A DNA stretch of 64,000 nucleotides from the NCBI GenBank assembly GCA_019752925.1, contig JAIELP010000002.1, positions 124,001 through 188,000 of the forward strand. The letters are read 5' to 3'. Source of the stretch: a bacterium. Lineage in GTDB: Bacteria; Bdellovibrionota; Bdellovibrionia; Bdellovibrionales; Bdellovibrionaceae. Each line of letters starts with the position of its first letter. The first letter of the stretch is position 1. The notes below the pieces were generated by a model. It saw nothing but the letters and a program-made list of their open reading frames with translations, made no database searches and was not told the origin of the DNA. The position numbers were made by a program, and so were the translations under genes. Below are positions 53,832 through 63,016 of this stretch, piece by piece.

Positions 53832-53881
53832 CAGTATTAACATTTTTATGAGTTTTAGAATTATTATTCTTCACTCAGTTA

Positions 53882-54307
53882 TTACATATTAACTAATTCG
53901 TGCTTGTCAAAAAAGATCGCTAGTTCGCGCTCAGCAGATGCAGCTGAATCAGAACCGTGAACTGCGTTTTCGCCCATAGAATCGCCGTGTTTAGCGCGGA
54001 TAGTGCCGGCATCAGCTTTTTTAGGGTCTGTAGCGCCCATGATTTCGCGGTTTTTTAAGATCGCGTTTTCGCCAACTAAGCACATCATTACAACAGGACC
54101 TGAAGTCATGAATGATACTAATTCGCCAAAGAATGGACGAGCTGAATGTTCAGCGTAGAATAATTCACATTTTTCTTTAGAGATCATAGTTAATTTCGCA
54201 GCTGCGATTTTTAAACCTTTTGATTCAAAAGTGTGAATGATATCGCCGATAGCATTTTTCTTAACTGCGTTTGGCTTAATGATTGAAAATGTTCTTTCTG
54301 TTCCCAT
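53882..54307 (-). CDS. ndk: Nucleoside diphosphate kinase
   Basis: A 141-residue NDK that balances nucleoside triphosphates. The catalytic His is in [17 protein letters not shown]; further motifs are [14 protein letters not shown] and [16 protein letters not shown] stands 7 bases ahead of the ATG. It follows sucD by about 70 bases that hold an inverted repeat, so it may be read with the TCA genes; a strong terminator follows. Confidence 0.97.
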   Translation of the reverse strand: MGTERTFSIIKPNAVKKNAIGDIIHTFESKGLKIAAAKLTMISKEKCELFYAEHSARPFFGELVSFMTSGPVVMMCLVGENAILKNREIMGATDPKKADAGTIRAKHGDSMGENAVHGSDSAASAERELAIFFDKHELVNM

Positions 54308-54325
54308 TGTTTTCTCCTTTTTTAT

Positions 54326-54378
54326 GGTGCCAGGTCTTGTTTACGTAAGCGGTGCTTCCAGAAATAGGACCTGGCACC
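54326..54378. repeat. Inverted repeat GGTGCCAGGTC...GACCTGGCACC between sucD and ndk
   Basis: Perfect 11-bp arms at 54326-54336 and 54368-54378, separated by 31 bases. The right arm plus TTTT resembles CTGGCACCTTTT at 36301-36312 and CTGGCACTTTT at 58315-58325. It could be a dispersed intergenic repeat, or a long hairpin that trims the sucD transcript. Confidence 0.55.
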
Positions 54379-54380
54379 TT

Positions 54381-55247
54381 TTATAACATTGATTTTAAAG
54401 TTGTACCCATATCAGCAGGGCTTCTTGAAATCTTGCAACCTGCAGCTTCTAAAGCCGCAAATTTAGCTTCTGCTGTGCCTTTGCCGCCGCTAATGATAGC
54501 GCCCGCATGACCCATGCGTTTACCAGCTGGAGCCGAAGCACCTGCGATAAATACCGCTACTGGTTTTTTAAATTCTTTTTTGATGTACTCAGCCGCTTCT
54601 TCTTCAGCTGTTCCGCCGATTTCGCCAATCATAATAACGGCGTCGGTGTCTTTATCAGCATTGAAAAGTTTAAGTACATCGATGAAGTTAGTTCCGTTAA
54701 CTGGGTCGCCGCCAATACCAACGCAAGTTGATTGACCTAAACCTAAAGCCGATAACTGACCAACAGCTTCGTAAGTTAAAGTTCCAGAGCGCGATAATAC
54801 GCCAATACGGCCAGCTTTATGAATGTGGCCTGGCATAATTCCTATTTTACATTGGCCTGGAGTGATTACACCCGGGCAGTTAGGGCCGATTAAGCGAGTG
54901 CGCTTACCCTTCATGTATTCTTTTACTTTAACCATATCTAAAACCGGAATACCTTCAGTGATACAGATTACTAAATCTAAATCAGCATCAACGGCTTCCA
55001 TAATAGAATCCGCAGCAAATGGAGGTGGAACGAATACCATTGAAACATTACAACCTGTTTTAGCTTTAGCTTCTTTTACAGTGTTGAAAACCGGAATACC
55101 TAAATGAGTTGTGCCGCCTTTACCCGGAGTAACGCCGCCAACCATTTGAGTTCCGTATGCTTTACATTGCTCAGAGTGAAAAGAGCCTTGAGCTCCGGTT
55201 AAACCCTGACAGATAACTTTTGTGTTTTTATCAATTAAAATCGCCAT
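54381..55247 (-). CDS. sucD: Succinyl-CoA synthetase alpha subunit
   Basis: A 288-residue subunit that carries the phosphohistidine. CoA-binding [19 protein letters not shown] is at the start, [19 protein letters not shown] follows. The active His is in [19 protein letters not shown]. It converts succinyl-CoA to succinate with ATP or GTP. It starts 5 bases after sucC, with GGA ahead. Confidence 0.97.
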   Translation of the reverse strand: MAILIDKNTKVICQGLTGAQGSFHSEQCKAYGTQMVGGVTPGKGGTTHLGIPVFNTVKEAKAKTGCNVSMVFVPPPFAADSIMEAVDADLDLVICITEGIPVLDMVKVKEYMKGKRTRLIGPNCPGVITPGQCKIGIMPGHIHKAGRIGVLSRSGTLTYEAVGQLSALGLGQSTCVGIGGDPVNGTNFIDVLKLFNADKDTDAVIMIGEIGGTAEEEAAEYIKKEFKKPVAVFIAGASAPAGKRMGHAGAIISGGKGTAEAKFAALEAAGCKISRSPADMGTTLKSML

Positions 55248-55252
55248 TTAAA

Positions 55253-56416
55253 TTATCCTTTGATTGCAGCAGTAATTTTTTTAGCTGCGTCTGTTAAATC
55301 GTTAGCCGGAATAATATTTAAACCACTGTCGGCTAAGATTTTTTTACCTAACTCAACGTTTGTACCTTCAAGGCGTACAACCAACGGAACTTTTAAGCCC
55401 ACTTCTTTAGAAGCGGCAATAACGCCCTCTGCAATCACATCACATTTCATGATACCGCCGAAGATGTTAACTAAAATTCCTTTAACGTTTGGATCTTTTA
55501 AAATAATTTTGAAAGCGTTAGTTACTTTTTCTTTATTAGCGCCGCCGCCCACATCTAAGAAGTTGGCCGGAGATGCGCCGTGGAGCTTGATGATATCAAG
55601 AGTAGCCATGGCTAAACCGGCACCGTTCACTAAACAACCTATGCTGCCATCTAATTTGATGAAAGCTAAGTCGTATTTAGAAGCCTCGATTTCAGTGGCT
55701 TCTTCTTCGTTTAAGTCGCGCATTTCAAGAATGTTAGGCTGACGGTATAGAGCATTTGAATCGAAATTCATTTTTGCATCTAAACAAAGAACGTCGCCTT
55801 CTTTAGTAACTACTAAAGGGTTGATTTCTGCGATAGAGCAATCGCATTTTACGAAAGCTTCGTATAGGCCCATCATAAACTTAACAGCTTTATTAACAAC
55901 TTCAGGTTGCATACCGATAGCGAATGCTAATTCGCGGGCTTGCCATGCGCCTAAACCTGTTGTTGGGCTGATATCTACTTTTTTAATTGCATCTGGATTG
56001 TGTTCCGCTACTTCTTCGATATCCATGCCGCCTTCAGATGAAGCCATCATAGTTACGCGTCCTGTAGCGCGGTCAATTAAACAAGCCACATAATATTCTT
56101 TAGCAATGTTACAGCCGGCTTCGATAAATACTTTTTGTACAACTTTACCCTCTGGGCCGGTTTGATGAGTGACTAAAGTCATACCTAACATTTTAGCCGT
56201 GATATCACGAACTTCATCTAAAGTTTTAGCCAGCTTCACGCCGCCGCCTTTACCGCGTCCACCGGCGTGAATTTGGGCTTTAACAACCCAAATAGCTCCA
56301 CCGATTTGTTTTGCTGCTGCTACAGCTTCTTCAGGAGAATTAACAACTTGGCCTTTAAGCGTTGCCACTCCGAATTTTCTTAAAACTTCTTTGGCCTGAT
56401 ACTCGTGAATATTCAT
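55253..56416 (-). CDS. sucC: Succinyl-CoA synthetase beta subunit
   Basis: A 387-residue ATP-grasp subunit. [16 protein letters not shown] and [20 protein letters not shown] hold the nucleotide site; [15 protein letters not shown] and [16 protein letters not shown] close the C-terminal domain. It follows mdh by 16 bases and is coupled to sucD, making an mdh-sucC-sucD operon of the tricarboxylic acid cycle. Confidence 0.97.
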   Translation of the reverse strand: MNIHEYQAKEVLRKFGVATLKGQVVNSPEEAVAAAKQIGGAIWVVKAQIHAGGRGKGGGVKLAKTLDEVRDITAKMLGMTLVTHQTGPEGKVVQKVFIEAGCNIAKEYYVACLIDRATGRVTMMASSEGGMDIEEVAEHNPDAIKKVDISPTTGLGAWQARELAFAIGMQPEVVNKAVKFMMGLYEAFVKCDCSIAEINPLVVTKEGDVLCLDAKMNFDSNALYRQPNILEMRDLNEEEATEIEASKYDLAFIKLDGSIGCLVNGAGLAMATLDIIKLHGASPANFLDVGGGANKEKVTNAFKIILKDPNVKGILVNIFGGIMKCDVIAEGVIAASKEVGLKVPLVVRLEGTNVELGKKILADSGLNIIPANDLTDAAKKITAAIKG

Positions 56417-56432
56417 TTAATTTGCTTTCTGA

Positions 56433-57377
56433 TTACTGAACTGTTTTTAAAAGTGCCACTAGTGAACGAACCGCTTCAACTGATTTATCAAATTCAGCTT
56501 TTTCATCAGCGTTCATTTTGAAATCAATGATTTGTTCCATACCGGCGCCGCCAAGTTTAGCTAATACACCAACCATTAAGCCGTCTTTAACGCCGAATTC
56601 GCCGTTAAGCTCAACTGCGCACGGAATAATTCTTTTTTGATCTTTTAAAATCGCCTCTGCCATTTCAACTGCACCACGCGAAGGAGCATAGTAAGCCGAA
56701 CCTGTTTTTAAGTGGCCACCGATTTCGGCGCCTGCCGATTTCGTGCGAGCCACGATCGCGTTGATTTTATCCATTGGTAATAAATCGATTAGTGGAGTTG
56801 TTCCTACAGCCGCTGTTCTTACAACCGGCATCATCGCATCACCGTGGTTACCAAGAACTACGCCTGATACGTCTTTAACAGAAACATTTAATTCTTCAGC
56901 GATGAAAGCGCGGAAGCGTGCAGAGTCTAATGCTCCACCCATACCGATGACGCGTTCACGCGGGAAGCCTAATTGTTGTTTAGCATAAACAGCCATAACG
57001 TCCATAGGGTTACAAACAACGATAACAACTGAGTTTGGAGCGTTAGCTTTAATGCCGGCGCAAACATCTTTTACGATTTTAGCGTTGATACCAACTAATT
57101 CGTCGCGGCTCATACCTGGTTTACGAGGCATACCAGCAGTGATGATCACAACGTCTGCATCTTTGATGTCAGCGTAGTTAGAAGTACCTTTAATTTTTGA
57201 ATCGAAATTTTCGATGGGAGAAGCTTGAAATAAATCTAAAGTTTTACCGATCGCTGCACCTTCATTGATATCCAGAAGAACAACGTCGCCTAATTCTCTT
57301 TGAGCAGCCCAGTGAGCTGTTGTTGAACCTACGAAACCTGCGCCAATAACGGCGATTTTTTTTCTTTTGTGAGCCAT
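56433..57377 (-). CDS. mdh: Malate dehydrogenase
   Basis: A 314-residue NAD-dependent dehydrogenase. The Rossmann loop is VIGAGFVGSTTAHWAA; substrate Arg residues are in AGMPRKPGMSRDEL; GMGGALDSARFRAF, and the catalytic His is in GVVLGNHGDAMMPV. The RKPGMSRDEL loop separates it from lactate dehydrogenase, and the short length fits the LDH-like MDH group. AGGAG is 9 bases ahead of the ATG. It leads the mdh-sucC-sucD operon. Confidence 0.96.
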   Translation of the reverse strand: MAHKRKKIAVIGAGFVGSTTAHWAAQRELGDVVLLDINEGAAIGKTLDLFQASPIENFDSKIKGTSNYADIKDADVVIITAGMPRKPGMSRDELVGINAKIVKDVCAGIKANAPNSVVIVVCNPMDVMAVYAKQQLGFPRERVIGMGGALDSARFRAFIAEELNVSVKDVSGVVLGNHGDAMMPVVRTAAVGTTPLIDLLPMDKINAIVARTKSAGAEIGGHLKTGSAYYAPSRGAVEMAEAILKDQKRIIPCAVELNGEFGVKDGLMVGVLAKLGGAGMEQIIDFKMNADEKAEFDKSVEAVRSLVALLKTVQ

Positions 57378-57535
57378 GAAAAATCTCCTTTAGATTTTAA
57401 TAAATTTGAATGTTTTTTGATACCTATCTGGTTTAGACGTTTTAAGGCTAAAGCTCAAGTCTAGAAGACCTTTGGCAAGGTGCATTTTCACTATTGAAAC
57501 TGGCGTTTTTTTTCATTCTCATTTATGAATAAATC

Positions 57536-57943
57536 ATGAATACAAAAAACACTGAAATCATTAAGTCGTATTTTGCTGCTTTTAATGCAGGTGAAACTCA
57601 AAAAATGCTCGCTTTACTGCACCCAAATGTAGAGCACGAGATCAATCAGGGTAAAACTCAGGTGGGCTTAGAGGCTTTTACTAAGTTTATGGCTCATATG
57701 GATGAGTGTTATAAAGAACAACTGAAAGATATGAGTATTTTTTCATCAGAAAATAGCTCGAAAGTTTCGGCTGAGTATGATGTGCACGGAACTTACTTAA
57801 AAACAGACGGAACTTTGCCGCCGGCTCATAATCAAAAATATGTTATCCGTGCCGGTTCTTTTTTTGAAATTGAAGACAATAAAATCAAACGCGTAACCAC
57901 TTACTACAATCTGCCAAAATGGATTGAAATGGTGAAAAATTGA
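57536..57943 (+). CDS. SnoaL-like/NTF2-fold protein
   Basis: A 135-residue protein with the SnoaL/ketosteroid-isomerase-related plan: EIIKSYFAAFNAGETQKMLALL, HPNVEHEINQG, then strands EYDVHGTYLKTDG and YVIRAGSFFEIEDNKI, KRVTTYYNLPKW. These small cone-like proteins act as isomerases or binding modules. Its stop (TGA) overlaps the next gene's TTG, so it heads a coupled three-gene operon with GNAT and nitrilase. Substrate unknown. Confidence 0.87.
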   Translation: MNTKNTEIIKSYFAAFNAGETQKMLALLHPNVEHEINQGKTQVGLEAFTKFMAHMDECYKEQLKDMSIFSSENSSKVSAEYDVHGTYLKTDGTLPPAHNQKYVIRAGSFFEIEDNKIKRVTTYYNLPKWIEMVKN

Positions 57944-58533
57944 GCGTAGAAATCAGGCCTTTAACGAAGTCTGAAGCTGAAGCGAGAATTTTAGATATAG
58001 CAGCACTTCGGATTAGAATATTCCGAGACTTTCCATATATTTACGATGGGTCACTTGAATACGAAGTTAAGTATCTTGACCGTTATTTAAAGGCCCAAAA
58101 TGCTAAATTTATTGGCGCTTTTTCAGAAGCCCAACAACTGGTCGGGGTGGCCACCTGTTTACCCCTAATTGAAGAAGATGATTTCGTAAAAAGTCCTTTT
58201 GTAAAAGCCGGATTTAAACCTGAAGAAGTTTTTTATTTTGGCGAAAGTGTCCTGCTTTCTGAATATCGCGGAAAAGGCCTTGGTCATAAATTTTTTGATG
58301 AACGCGAAAAAGTAGCTGGCACTTTTAATTCGCGGTTTACTGCTTTTTGTGCGGTTAACCGGCCATTAAATCATCCACTTAGGCCCAGCAACTATCGTTC
58401 GCTTGATGATTTTTGGAAATCCCGTGGTTATGAAAAACAAAATCAATTAATCAGTCATTTTGAGTGGAAAGATCTCGATCAGAGTGTCGAAACTGAAAAA
58501 GAAATGATCTACTGGATGCGGAGTTGGAAATGA
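57940..58533 (+). CDS. GNAT-family N-acetyltransferase
   Basis: A 197-residue acetyltransferase. The acetyl-CoA site appears as ESVLLSEYRGKGLGHKFFDERE; LRIRIFRDFPYIYDGSLEYE at the start and YRSLDDFWKSRGYEKQ at the end are characteristic. The start is TTG overlapping the previous stop. It overlaps the nitrilase gene by 4 bases. In some bacteria a GNAT and a nitrilase domain are fused in one protein (YhcX type), so these two genes may make a two-subunit version. Confidence 0.88.
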   Translation: MSVEIRPLTKSEAEARILDIAALRIRIFRDFPYIYDGSLEYEVKYLDRYLKAQNAKFIGAFSEAQQLVGVATCLPLIEEDDFVKSPFVKAGFKPEEVFYFGESVLLSEYRGKGLGHKFFDEREKVAGTFNSRFTAFCAVNRPLNHPLRPSNYRSLDDFWKSRGYEKQNQLISHFEWKDLDQSVETEKEMIYWMRSWK

Positions 58534-59441
58534 GTCTGTCAGTTAAAATAGCTTCTGCACAATACCCTATAGATTTTTTCAAAAATATTGAAGAGTGGAA
58601 AATTAAAACCACTTTGTGGGTGAAACAGGCTGTGGATCAAGGTGCCAGCTACCTTTTATTTCCTGAATATGGGGCTATGGAGCTTACTTCTTTGTTGAGT
58701 GAATCACAAAGACAGGATTTAAAATCGCAAGCCCAAAACTTAAAAGCTTTTTTGCCATTTTTTTTCGAAACATTTCAGGAATTAGCACAAAAACACAAAT
58801 GTTATATAGTGGCACCAAGTTTTCCTGTTTATGAATCCGAAAAGCTCACCACAAACCGCGTTTACGTATTTTCACCTTCGGGAAAACACAGTTTTCAGGA
58901 TAAACTTTTTATGACCCGCTTTGAAGATGAAGACTGGGGAGTTAACTCTGGCGCACAAGAAATTAAAATTTTTGAAACGCCGGATTTTAAATTTTCGATT
59001 TCAACTTGTTTTGATGTGGAATTTGCGTTTCCTGCTATGGCAGCAGCACAAAACGGCTCAGAGTTTTTGTTTGTTCCAAGCTGCACCGAAACTTTAAAAG
59101 GTGCCAATCGTGTGCATATTGGTGCCCGGGCCCGCGCTTTGGAAAATCAGATGTATGTGGTTGTGGCTCAAACGGTAGGCGGAGCTAAGTGGTCGCCTGC
59201 GGTTGATATCAATAATGGATTTGCGGCATTTTATTCAACTCCAGATATTGGTTTTAACGATGATGGAATTATTACTAGCGGACAGCTCAACGAAGTTACT
59301 TGGATTTATGCTGATTTAAGAGTTTCTCATTTAGCTAAAGTGCGGACTTCAGGTGCTGTATTTAATTATAAAAAGCATCAAGAGTTTTTAAATGCAAATA
59401 AAGCCATTCTCCATTATGAAATTAAGAAAGTTTCGCTGTAA
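58530..59441 (+). CDS. Carbon-nitrogen hydrolase (nitrilase superfamily)
   Basis: A 303-residue amidase-type enzyme with a full triad: Glu in LFPEYGAMEL, Lys in FQDKLFMTRFED and Cys in FSISTCFDVEFAFP. RARALENQMYVVVAQTVG is also typical. It hydrolyses a C-N bond of an amide or carbamoyl substrate not determinable here. ATG at 58530 overlaps the GNAT stop (ATGA) and has GGAG ahead. Last gene of the operon. Confidence 0.92.
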   Translation: MSLSVKIASAQYPIDFFKNIEEWKIKTTLWVKQAVDQGASYLLFPEYGAMELTSLLSESQRQDLKSQAQNLKAFLPFFFETFQELAQKHKCYIVAPSFPVYESEKLTTNRVYVFSPSGKHSFQDKLFMTRFEDEDWGVNSGAQEIKIFETPDFKFSISTCFDVEFAFPAMAAAQNGSEFLFVPSCTETLKGANRVHIGARARALENQMYVVVAQTVGGAKWSPAVDINNGFAAFYSTPDIGFNDDGIITSGQLNEVTWIYADLRVSHLAKVRTSGAVFNYKKHQEFLNANKAILHYEIKKVSL

Positions 59442-59515
59442 AAATCTTGTGTAGGGCTTCAAAACATGGTCTCATTATAGATGGGTGCATAGTACCATAT
59501 GGATGTGAGGCTTTA

Positions 59516-60394
59516 ATGCAAAACCGATATAAATTATTTTTGATTTCAACTTTGAGCATTTTACTAAGTAGCTCATTTGTTTCTGCACAAACGTCGGCAA
59601 CTCCGGCTCCGCCAAATCAAGCGGCGCCACCAGCTGAAGAAACTTCTCTTGAAGAAGAATTGAATCAGGCTCAAACTACTCAAACACCCCCAGCGCCGGC
59701 ACCAACCAGTGAATTAACGATTCAGCCGACTGAGCCAGTAACACCAACAACCAACGAAGTTGTTATGGATGCCCCTGATGATAGTTCGCCCAATTTAGAT
59801 GATGAAGCGTATGCCATGAATGGCCTATCATTTGGCCTAACAGGCTTTGTTCACAACTATAATGTAGATGCTACTATGTTTGTTGATGATGGAACCGCTG
59901 ACGGTAAAAAAGTAGATTTATCTTCAAAAAGTGCAGATTTCCAAAGCGTGGGAGTTGTTGTTCGTTATGCAATTTTACCTTTAAACAGAGTCGGTACTGA
60001 TTTTGTTTTTACTGTTGGAAATACAATTAATCACAGTTCAGTTAATTTTGGTTCTATTACAACGGCACGTGCTGAACTCAACTTAGCTTATACAATAGAT
60101 TTCGGAAAAACCAATGCGCTCTATTTTTTCGCTGGTGGTGGGTATGAAGTTATTCACGGTCAGGATATCAACAGGCTTGTTGTTCCGGGTGGTGGACTAT
60201 TTCAGGGTGGCGCAGGAATTACATTTAATAAAAAATTCAGCCTAGAAGGTTTGTATTCTTATGCTAGTCATAGAGTGAATCAAAGATATTTAAATGAGGC
60301 CGCCAATGCGGCCCAACTACAGACAGATTTTACGAGAAGCGCTAATACTGTAACGTCAAACGTTATTCAAGGACGTTTGACGTATGCATTTTAA
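59516..60394 (+). CDS. Outer-membrane beta-barrel-like protein
   Basis: A 292-residue protein with a signal peptide (ending near VSAQTS). A Pro/Thr/Ala/Glu-rich linker (about 30-95) precedes about eight amphipathic strands (LSFGLTGFVHNYNVDATMF, SVGVVVRYAILPLNRVGTDF, LNLAYTIDFGKTNALYFFAG) and a C-terminal aromatic residue (GRLTYAF), the usual signature for Bam-dependent barrel insertion. GAGG stands 7 bases before this ATG; the longer frame to 59447 lacks a ribosome site. Function unknown. Confidence 0.8.
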   Translation: MQNRYKLFLISTLSILLSSSFVSAQTSATPAPPNQAAPPAEETSLEEELNQAQTTQTPPAPAPTSELTIQPTEPVTPTTNEVVMDAPDDSSPNLDDEAYAMNGLSFGLTGFVHNYNVDATMFVDDGTADGKKVDLSSKSADFQSVGVVVRYAILPLNRVGTDFVFTVGNTINHSSVNFGSITTARAELNLAYTIDFGKTNALYFFAGGGYEVIHGQDINRLVVPGGGLFQGGAGITFNKKFSLEGLYSYASHRVNQRYLNEAANAAQLQTDFTRSANTVTSNVIQGRLTYAF

Positions 60395-60399
60395 TAGTC

Positions 60400-61779
60400 C
60401 TAGTAAGCAATAGCCGGGAAGAAAGCTCTTCTTCTTGCAACAGAGGTCACAGGATAAGTTGGCGATGGCGGTGTATTGGTAGGCCCTACGATAAGATTAA
60501 GGAAATCATCAATATCAAGGAAGTCATCACATGGTCCTGTTATACCCTCAAGACAGGTTGGGTCCGTTTCGCCGGGGAATGAACCAAAGCTAGCCCTGTC
60601 AGGAGCAACTGTCACCCCTGCACTTGAAACAAAATTCAGGAAGTCAGGATAGTAATCCCACTCGCGAATGTAAGCTCTTATACGATGTTTGATCTCGAAA
60701 GACTCATCCAAACAAATAAAATTATAAGTTTCATTAGTGCGAGGAATAGGGGAGCCATCTCGGTCATCTATTGGCGCAATAAAATAAGGTGATGTAGATG
60801 TATCTGCAGAAACAAAGCCGCTATGTGTGTGATCATTAGTGCCTTGCGCATACCAATTAGAAACATGGATGCTTGCAGTTAATGGATCTAAACCGGCGGT
60901 GCCAAGTGCAAGAGGTGCAGTAATTAAGTAAGTATTTTTTATGCCGGGTCTTGCGAAACTTAAAAGACTAGTAGGTACATTTTCTGTAGTAAATGCATTC
61001 CAGTTAGTTTTTGCCGGCCCACCGATACAATTTCTCATATTTCCGCCCCATGAAATATCTTGCGGTGTACTTACATCGGCACTTGCACCATTTGTAAGTA
61101 AAACATGGTTAAGAGTGTACTTTCCAAGACAACAGTTTTTTTCGTCGTCGTAAACACATTTTATATTTTGGGTATTCGGAGTCATTCCAGTTATAGCCAC
61201 TTCAGGATGACCAGCAGCACAGCCCGTAACAACACCATCTACCGCACAAGTATAAGTTGTATTCGTAATATCACCCGAAGCATTAACAGTATTGTCCGCA
61301 GAAACAGTAATGACACTTGGCCCAACTCCAACCTCAAGGTTGTAGAACCAATAAGTTTCTTGCACGAGATAACGACACATGTCTTTAGGTACATTATATT
61401 GAAGTACTGTGTTTTTTGCATAGATATCGCCTTCAGGAATATCAATCATACACATAATATCTTCGTGAGCTAAAGAGTCTTTAGAAATGGAACATGTTTT
61501 ATTAAAATCTGTTGCATCGTGCACGTGTACAACGGCATCGTTAGTATCGTTTTTGATAGCCAAATAAAAAAACTGGGCATCATCTTCAGCACCGTTGTTT
61601 GATCCACTTGGAGCGCTAGGTGGAAGTGGTGCGGGCGGTGCCGGCGGTGGAGGCGGAGGCGCAATATTTAAAGATCCGAACGAAGCTTCGCCGGATTTCA
61701 CACCATTACATCCTGAGCTGAATACTAACATGGAACTTATAGCCAGTATAAGCAGCGACACTGTTAATTTGATTTGCAT
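60400..61779 (-). CDS. Lipoprotein of unknown function
   Basis: A 459-residue protein with a lipoprotein signal (SSGC lipobox at about 21-24). A run of prolines and alanines (PPPPPPAPPAPLPPS, about 41-55) precedes a globular Cys-rich region with pairs such as KTCSISKD, IMCMID, TTYTCAVDGVVTGC, KCVYDDEKNCCLG and NFICLD. The C-terminus contains DDFLDIDDFLNLIVG. No family is recognised. A surface or outer-membrane-anchored protein is likely. Convergent with the barrel gene, 5 bases apart. Confidence 0.75.
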   Translation of the reverse strand: MQIKLTVSLLILAISSMLVFSSGCNGVKSGEASFGSLNIAPPPPPPAPPAPLPPSAPSGSNNGAEDDAQFFYLAIKNDTNDAVVHVHDATDFNKTCSISKDSLAHEDIMCMIDIPEGDIYAKNTVLQYNVPKDMCRYLVQETYWFYNLEVGVGPSVITVSADNTVNASGDITNTTYTCAVDGVVTGCAAGHPEVAITGMTPNTQNIKCVYDDEKNCCLGKYTLNHVLLTNGASADVSTPQDISWGGNMRNCIGGPAKTNWNAFTTENVPTSLLSFARPGIKNTYLITAPLALGTAGLDPLTASIHVSNWYAQGTNDHTHSGFVSADTSTSPYFIAPIDDRDGSPIPRTNETYNFICLDESFEIKHRIRAYIREWDYYPDFLNFVSSAGVTVAPDRASFGSFPGETDPTCLEGITGPCDDFLDIDDFLNLIVGPTNTPPSPTYPVTSVARRRAFFPAIAY

Positions 61780-62020
61780 ACGTACCTCATAAAAGTAATT
61801 GTACTTCCAGTAATTATTGTAAGGGATTGTGTGCTAAATATCGACAGACTTAAGTCACGATTATCATTAAATAGTTTAGAGGGCTATAAGAAGCAAAATA
61901 GTTGTCATATTCTCAATATGGTACACTGGAAGCTAGACTTGTGTTCAGCTCTGCGAGCGCTTTCCAAAAAAATCTTTCAAGCACATGGGGCGCAAGATAT
62001 ATCTATATACAGGAGACACC

Positions 62021-62638
62021 ATGAATTTAACATCGAGATTGTTAACAGCCACAGTTCTTTTATTTTCATTTTTAGTATCTGCACAAGAGACAACAACTAC
62101 AGCTAATGAGTCTTTCTTTAGTAAAAGTCAGAAATTTGATAATGAAGGGGTAGAGTTGTACAGCTCTAATCTTGAAATGAAAAAGCACAAAAAAATTGGA
62201 GTCGGATTTACTCTTGGCGGTTCAAACGGAGCCATGGGAATTAATGGTGAATTGAACCTAGATCCGGAAAACGCTCTAGTGATAGGCCTGGGAACTGGAC
62301 CTAGCTACGGTTCTTTTAATTTACTTTATAAAAACAGTCTCGAGTCTAAGTATTTATCACCTTATGGAAAGATAGGTTATTCAAAATGGTTTAAGGCCAG
62401 CAATAACTCTACATCTGCAAACTCTTCAGATGTTTTAAGGGCTATTTATTCAGAGAAAGATTTAAAAGCTGGTAATTTTGATGCCGATTTTTTTGTTGGT
62501 ACGGTTGGAGCTGAATACAATCAGTTAGAAGGTCCACTATCAGGATTTAATTTTTATGGTGAAGTTGTATTGTTAACCGAACTGAAGAGTGCCAAGTTGG
62601 TTCCTGCCGGCGCCGTGGGCTTAACCTATTTTTACTAA
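62021..62638 (+). CDS. Secreted beta-rich protein, possible small outer-membrane barrel
   Basis: A 205-residue protein with a signal peptide (MNLTSRLLTATVLLFSFLVSAQE). AGGAG lies 6 bases ahead of this ATG, so I reject the longer frame from 61985. The mature part is rich in Gly and alternating hydrophobic residues (IGVGFTLGGSNGAMGINGEL, NALVIGLGTGPSYGSFNLLY), with a final strand AVGLTYFY, as in outer-membrane barrels. Function unknown. A single-gene unit followed by the small peptide gene on the opposite strand. Confidence 0.77.
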   Translation: MNLTSRLLTATVLLFSFLVSAQETTTTANESFFSKSQKFDNEGVELYSSNLEMKKHKKIGVGFTLGGSNGAMGINGELNLDPENALVIGLGTGPSYGSFNLLYKNSLESKYLSPYGKIGYSKWFKASNNSTSANSSDVLRAIYSEKDLKAGNFDADFFVGTVGAEYNQLEGPLSGFNFYGEVVLLTELKSAKLVPAGAVGLTYFY

Positions 62639-62710
62639 AGATCTTAATAACTTAGCATAGCGACTGTCTTTGGTTCCAGCCTGTACTTAATCCATTACAT
62701 ATTTATAAAT

Positions 62711-62743
62711 AAAAAAACCCTAGATTTTAAGGCCTAGGGTTTT
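62711..62743 (-). terminator. Terminator of the small Lys/Ala peptide gene
   Basis: Ten-bp perfect stem AAAACCCTAG (62714-62723) / CTAGGGTTTT (62734-62743) with a 10-base loop. On the minus strand it is followed by a run of seven T, the signature of a rho-independent terminator. It lies about 30 bases past the stop at 62772. Confidence 0.85.
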
Positions 62744-62771
62744 CGAAAGCACTAATGCTTTACAAAACTAA

Positions 62772-62852
62772 CTACTTCTTTTTCTTTTTAGTAGCTTTTT
62801 TTGCAGTTTTTTTAGCTTTCTTAACTACTTTTTTCGCTTTTTTCTTAGCCAT
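62772..62852 (-). CDS. 26-residue Lys/Ala-rich basic peptide
   Basis: An ATG-TAG frame of 26 codons: M-A-K-K-K-A-K-K-V-V then repeats of K-K-A-K-K and a final run of five Lys. Sixteen or so of 26 residues are Lys, the rest Ala, Val or Thr. AGGAG lies 6 bases before the ATG, a promoter-like pair is at 62933-62961, and a strong terminator follows, so this is a real transcription unit, not a chance frame. The sequence resembles histone H1 tails and the C-tail of L21 in this window. A nucleic-acid-binding role is inferred. Confidence 0.75.
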   Translation of the reverse strand: MAKKKAKKVVKKAKKTAKKATKKKKK

Positions 62853-62932
62853 TTGTTGCTCCTATCGGTAGTGACTCTATTTCTAAAGCCACAAGTTGTT
62901 GTTGTTTCGACTTTTCAGTCTTCCTTAATAAA

Positions 62933-62961
62933 ATTGTTAATAATTCGACAAGCTTCGTCAA
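62933..62961 (-). promoter_or_regulatory. Sigma-70-like promoter of the small peptide gene
   Basis: On the minus strand TTGACG (62956-62961) and AACAAT (62933-62938) are spaced by 17 bases, matching TTGACA/TATAAT in 5 and 4 of 6 bases. The leader would be about 75 bases. Confidence 0.4.
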
Positions 62962-63016
62962 CACTTTTTTTTCTTGCATCAATTTTGCGTTCATTTTTTT
63001 GAAATTGGAGGGTCAG

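Noticed and set aside
54514..55107. Plus-strand frames opposite sucD
   Set aside because: Antisense shadows of a highly conserved gene; no ribosome sites and no domain.
61105..61473. Plus-strand frame opposite the lipoprotein gene
   Set aside because: No start signal; the minus-strand protein has a lipobox, cysteine pairs and normal composition.
61780..62020. Intergenic region checked for tRNA or small RNA
   Set aside because: No cloverleaf, hairpin with T tract or conserved box was seen; it should hold only promoters.
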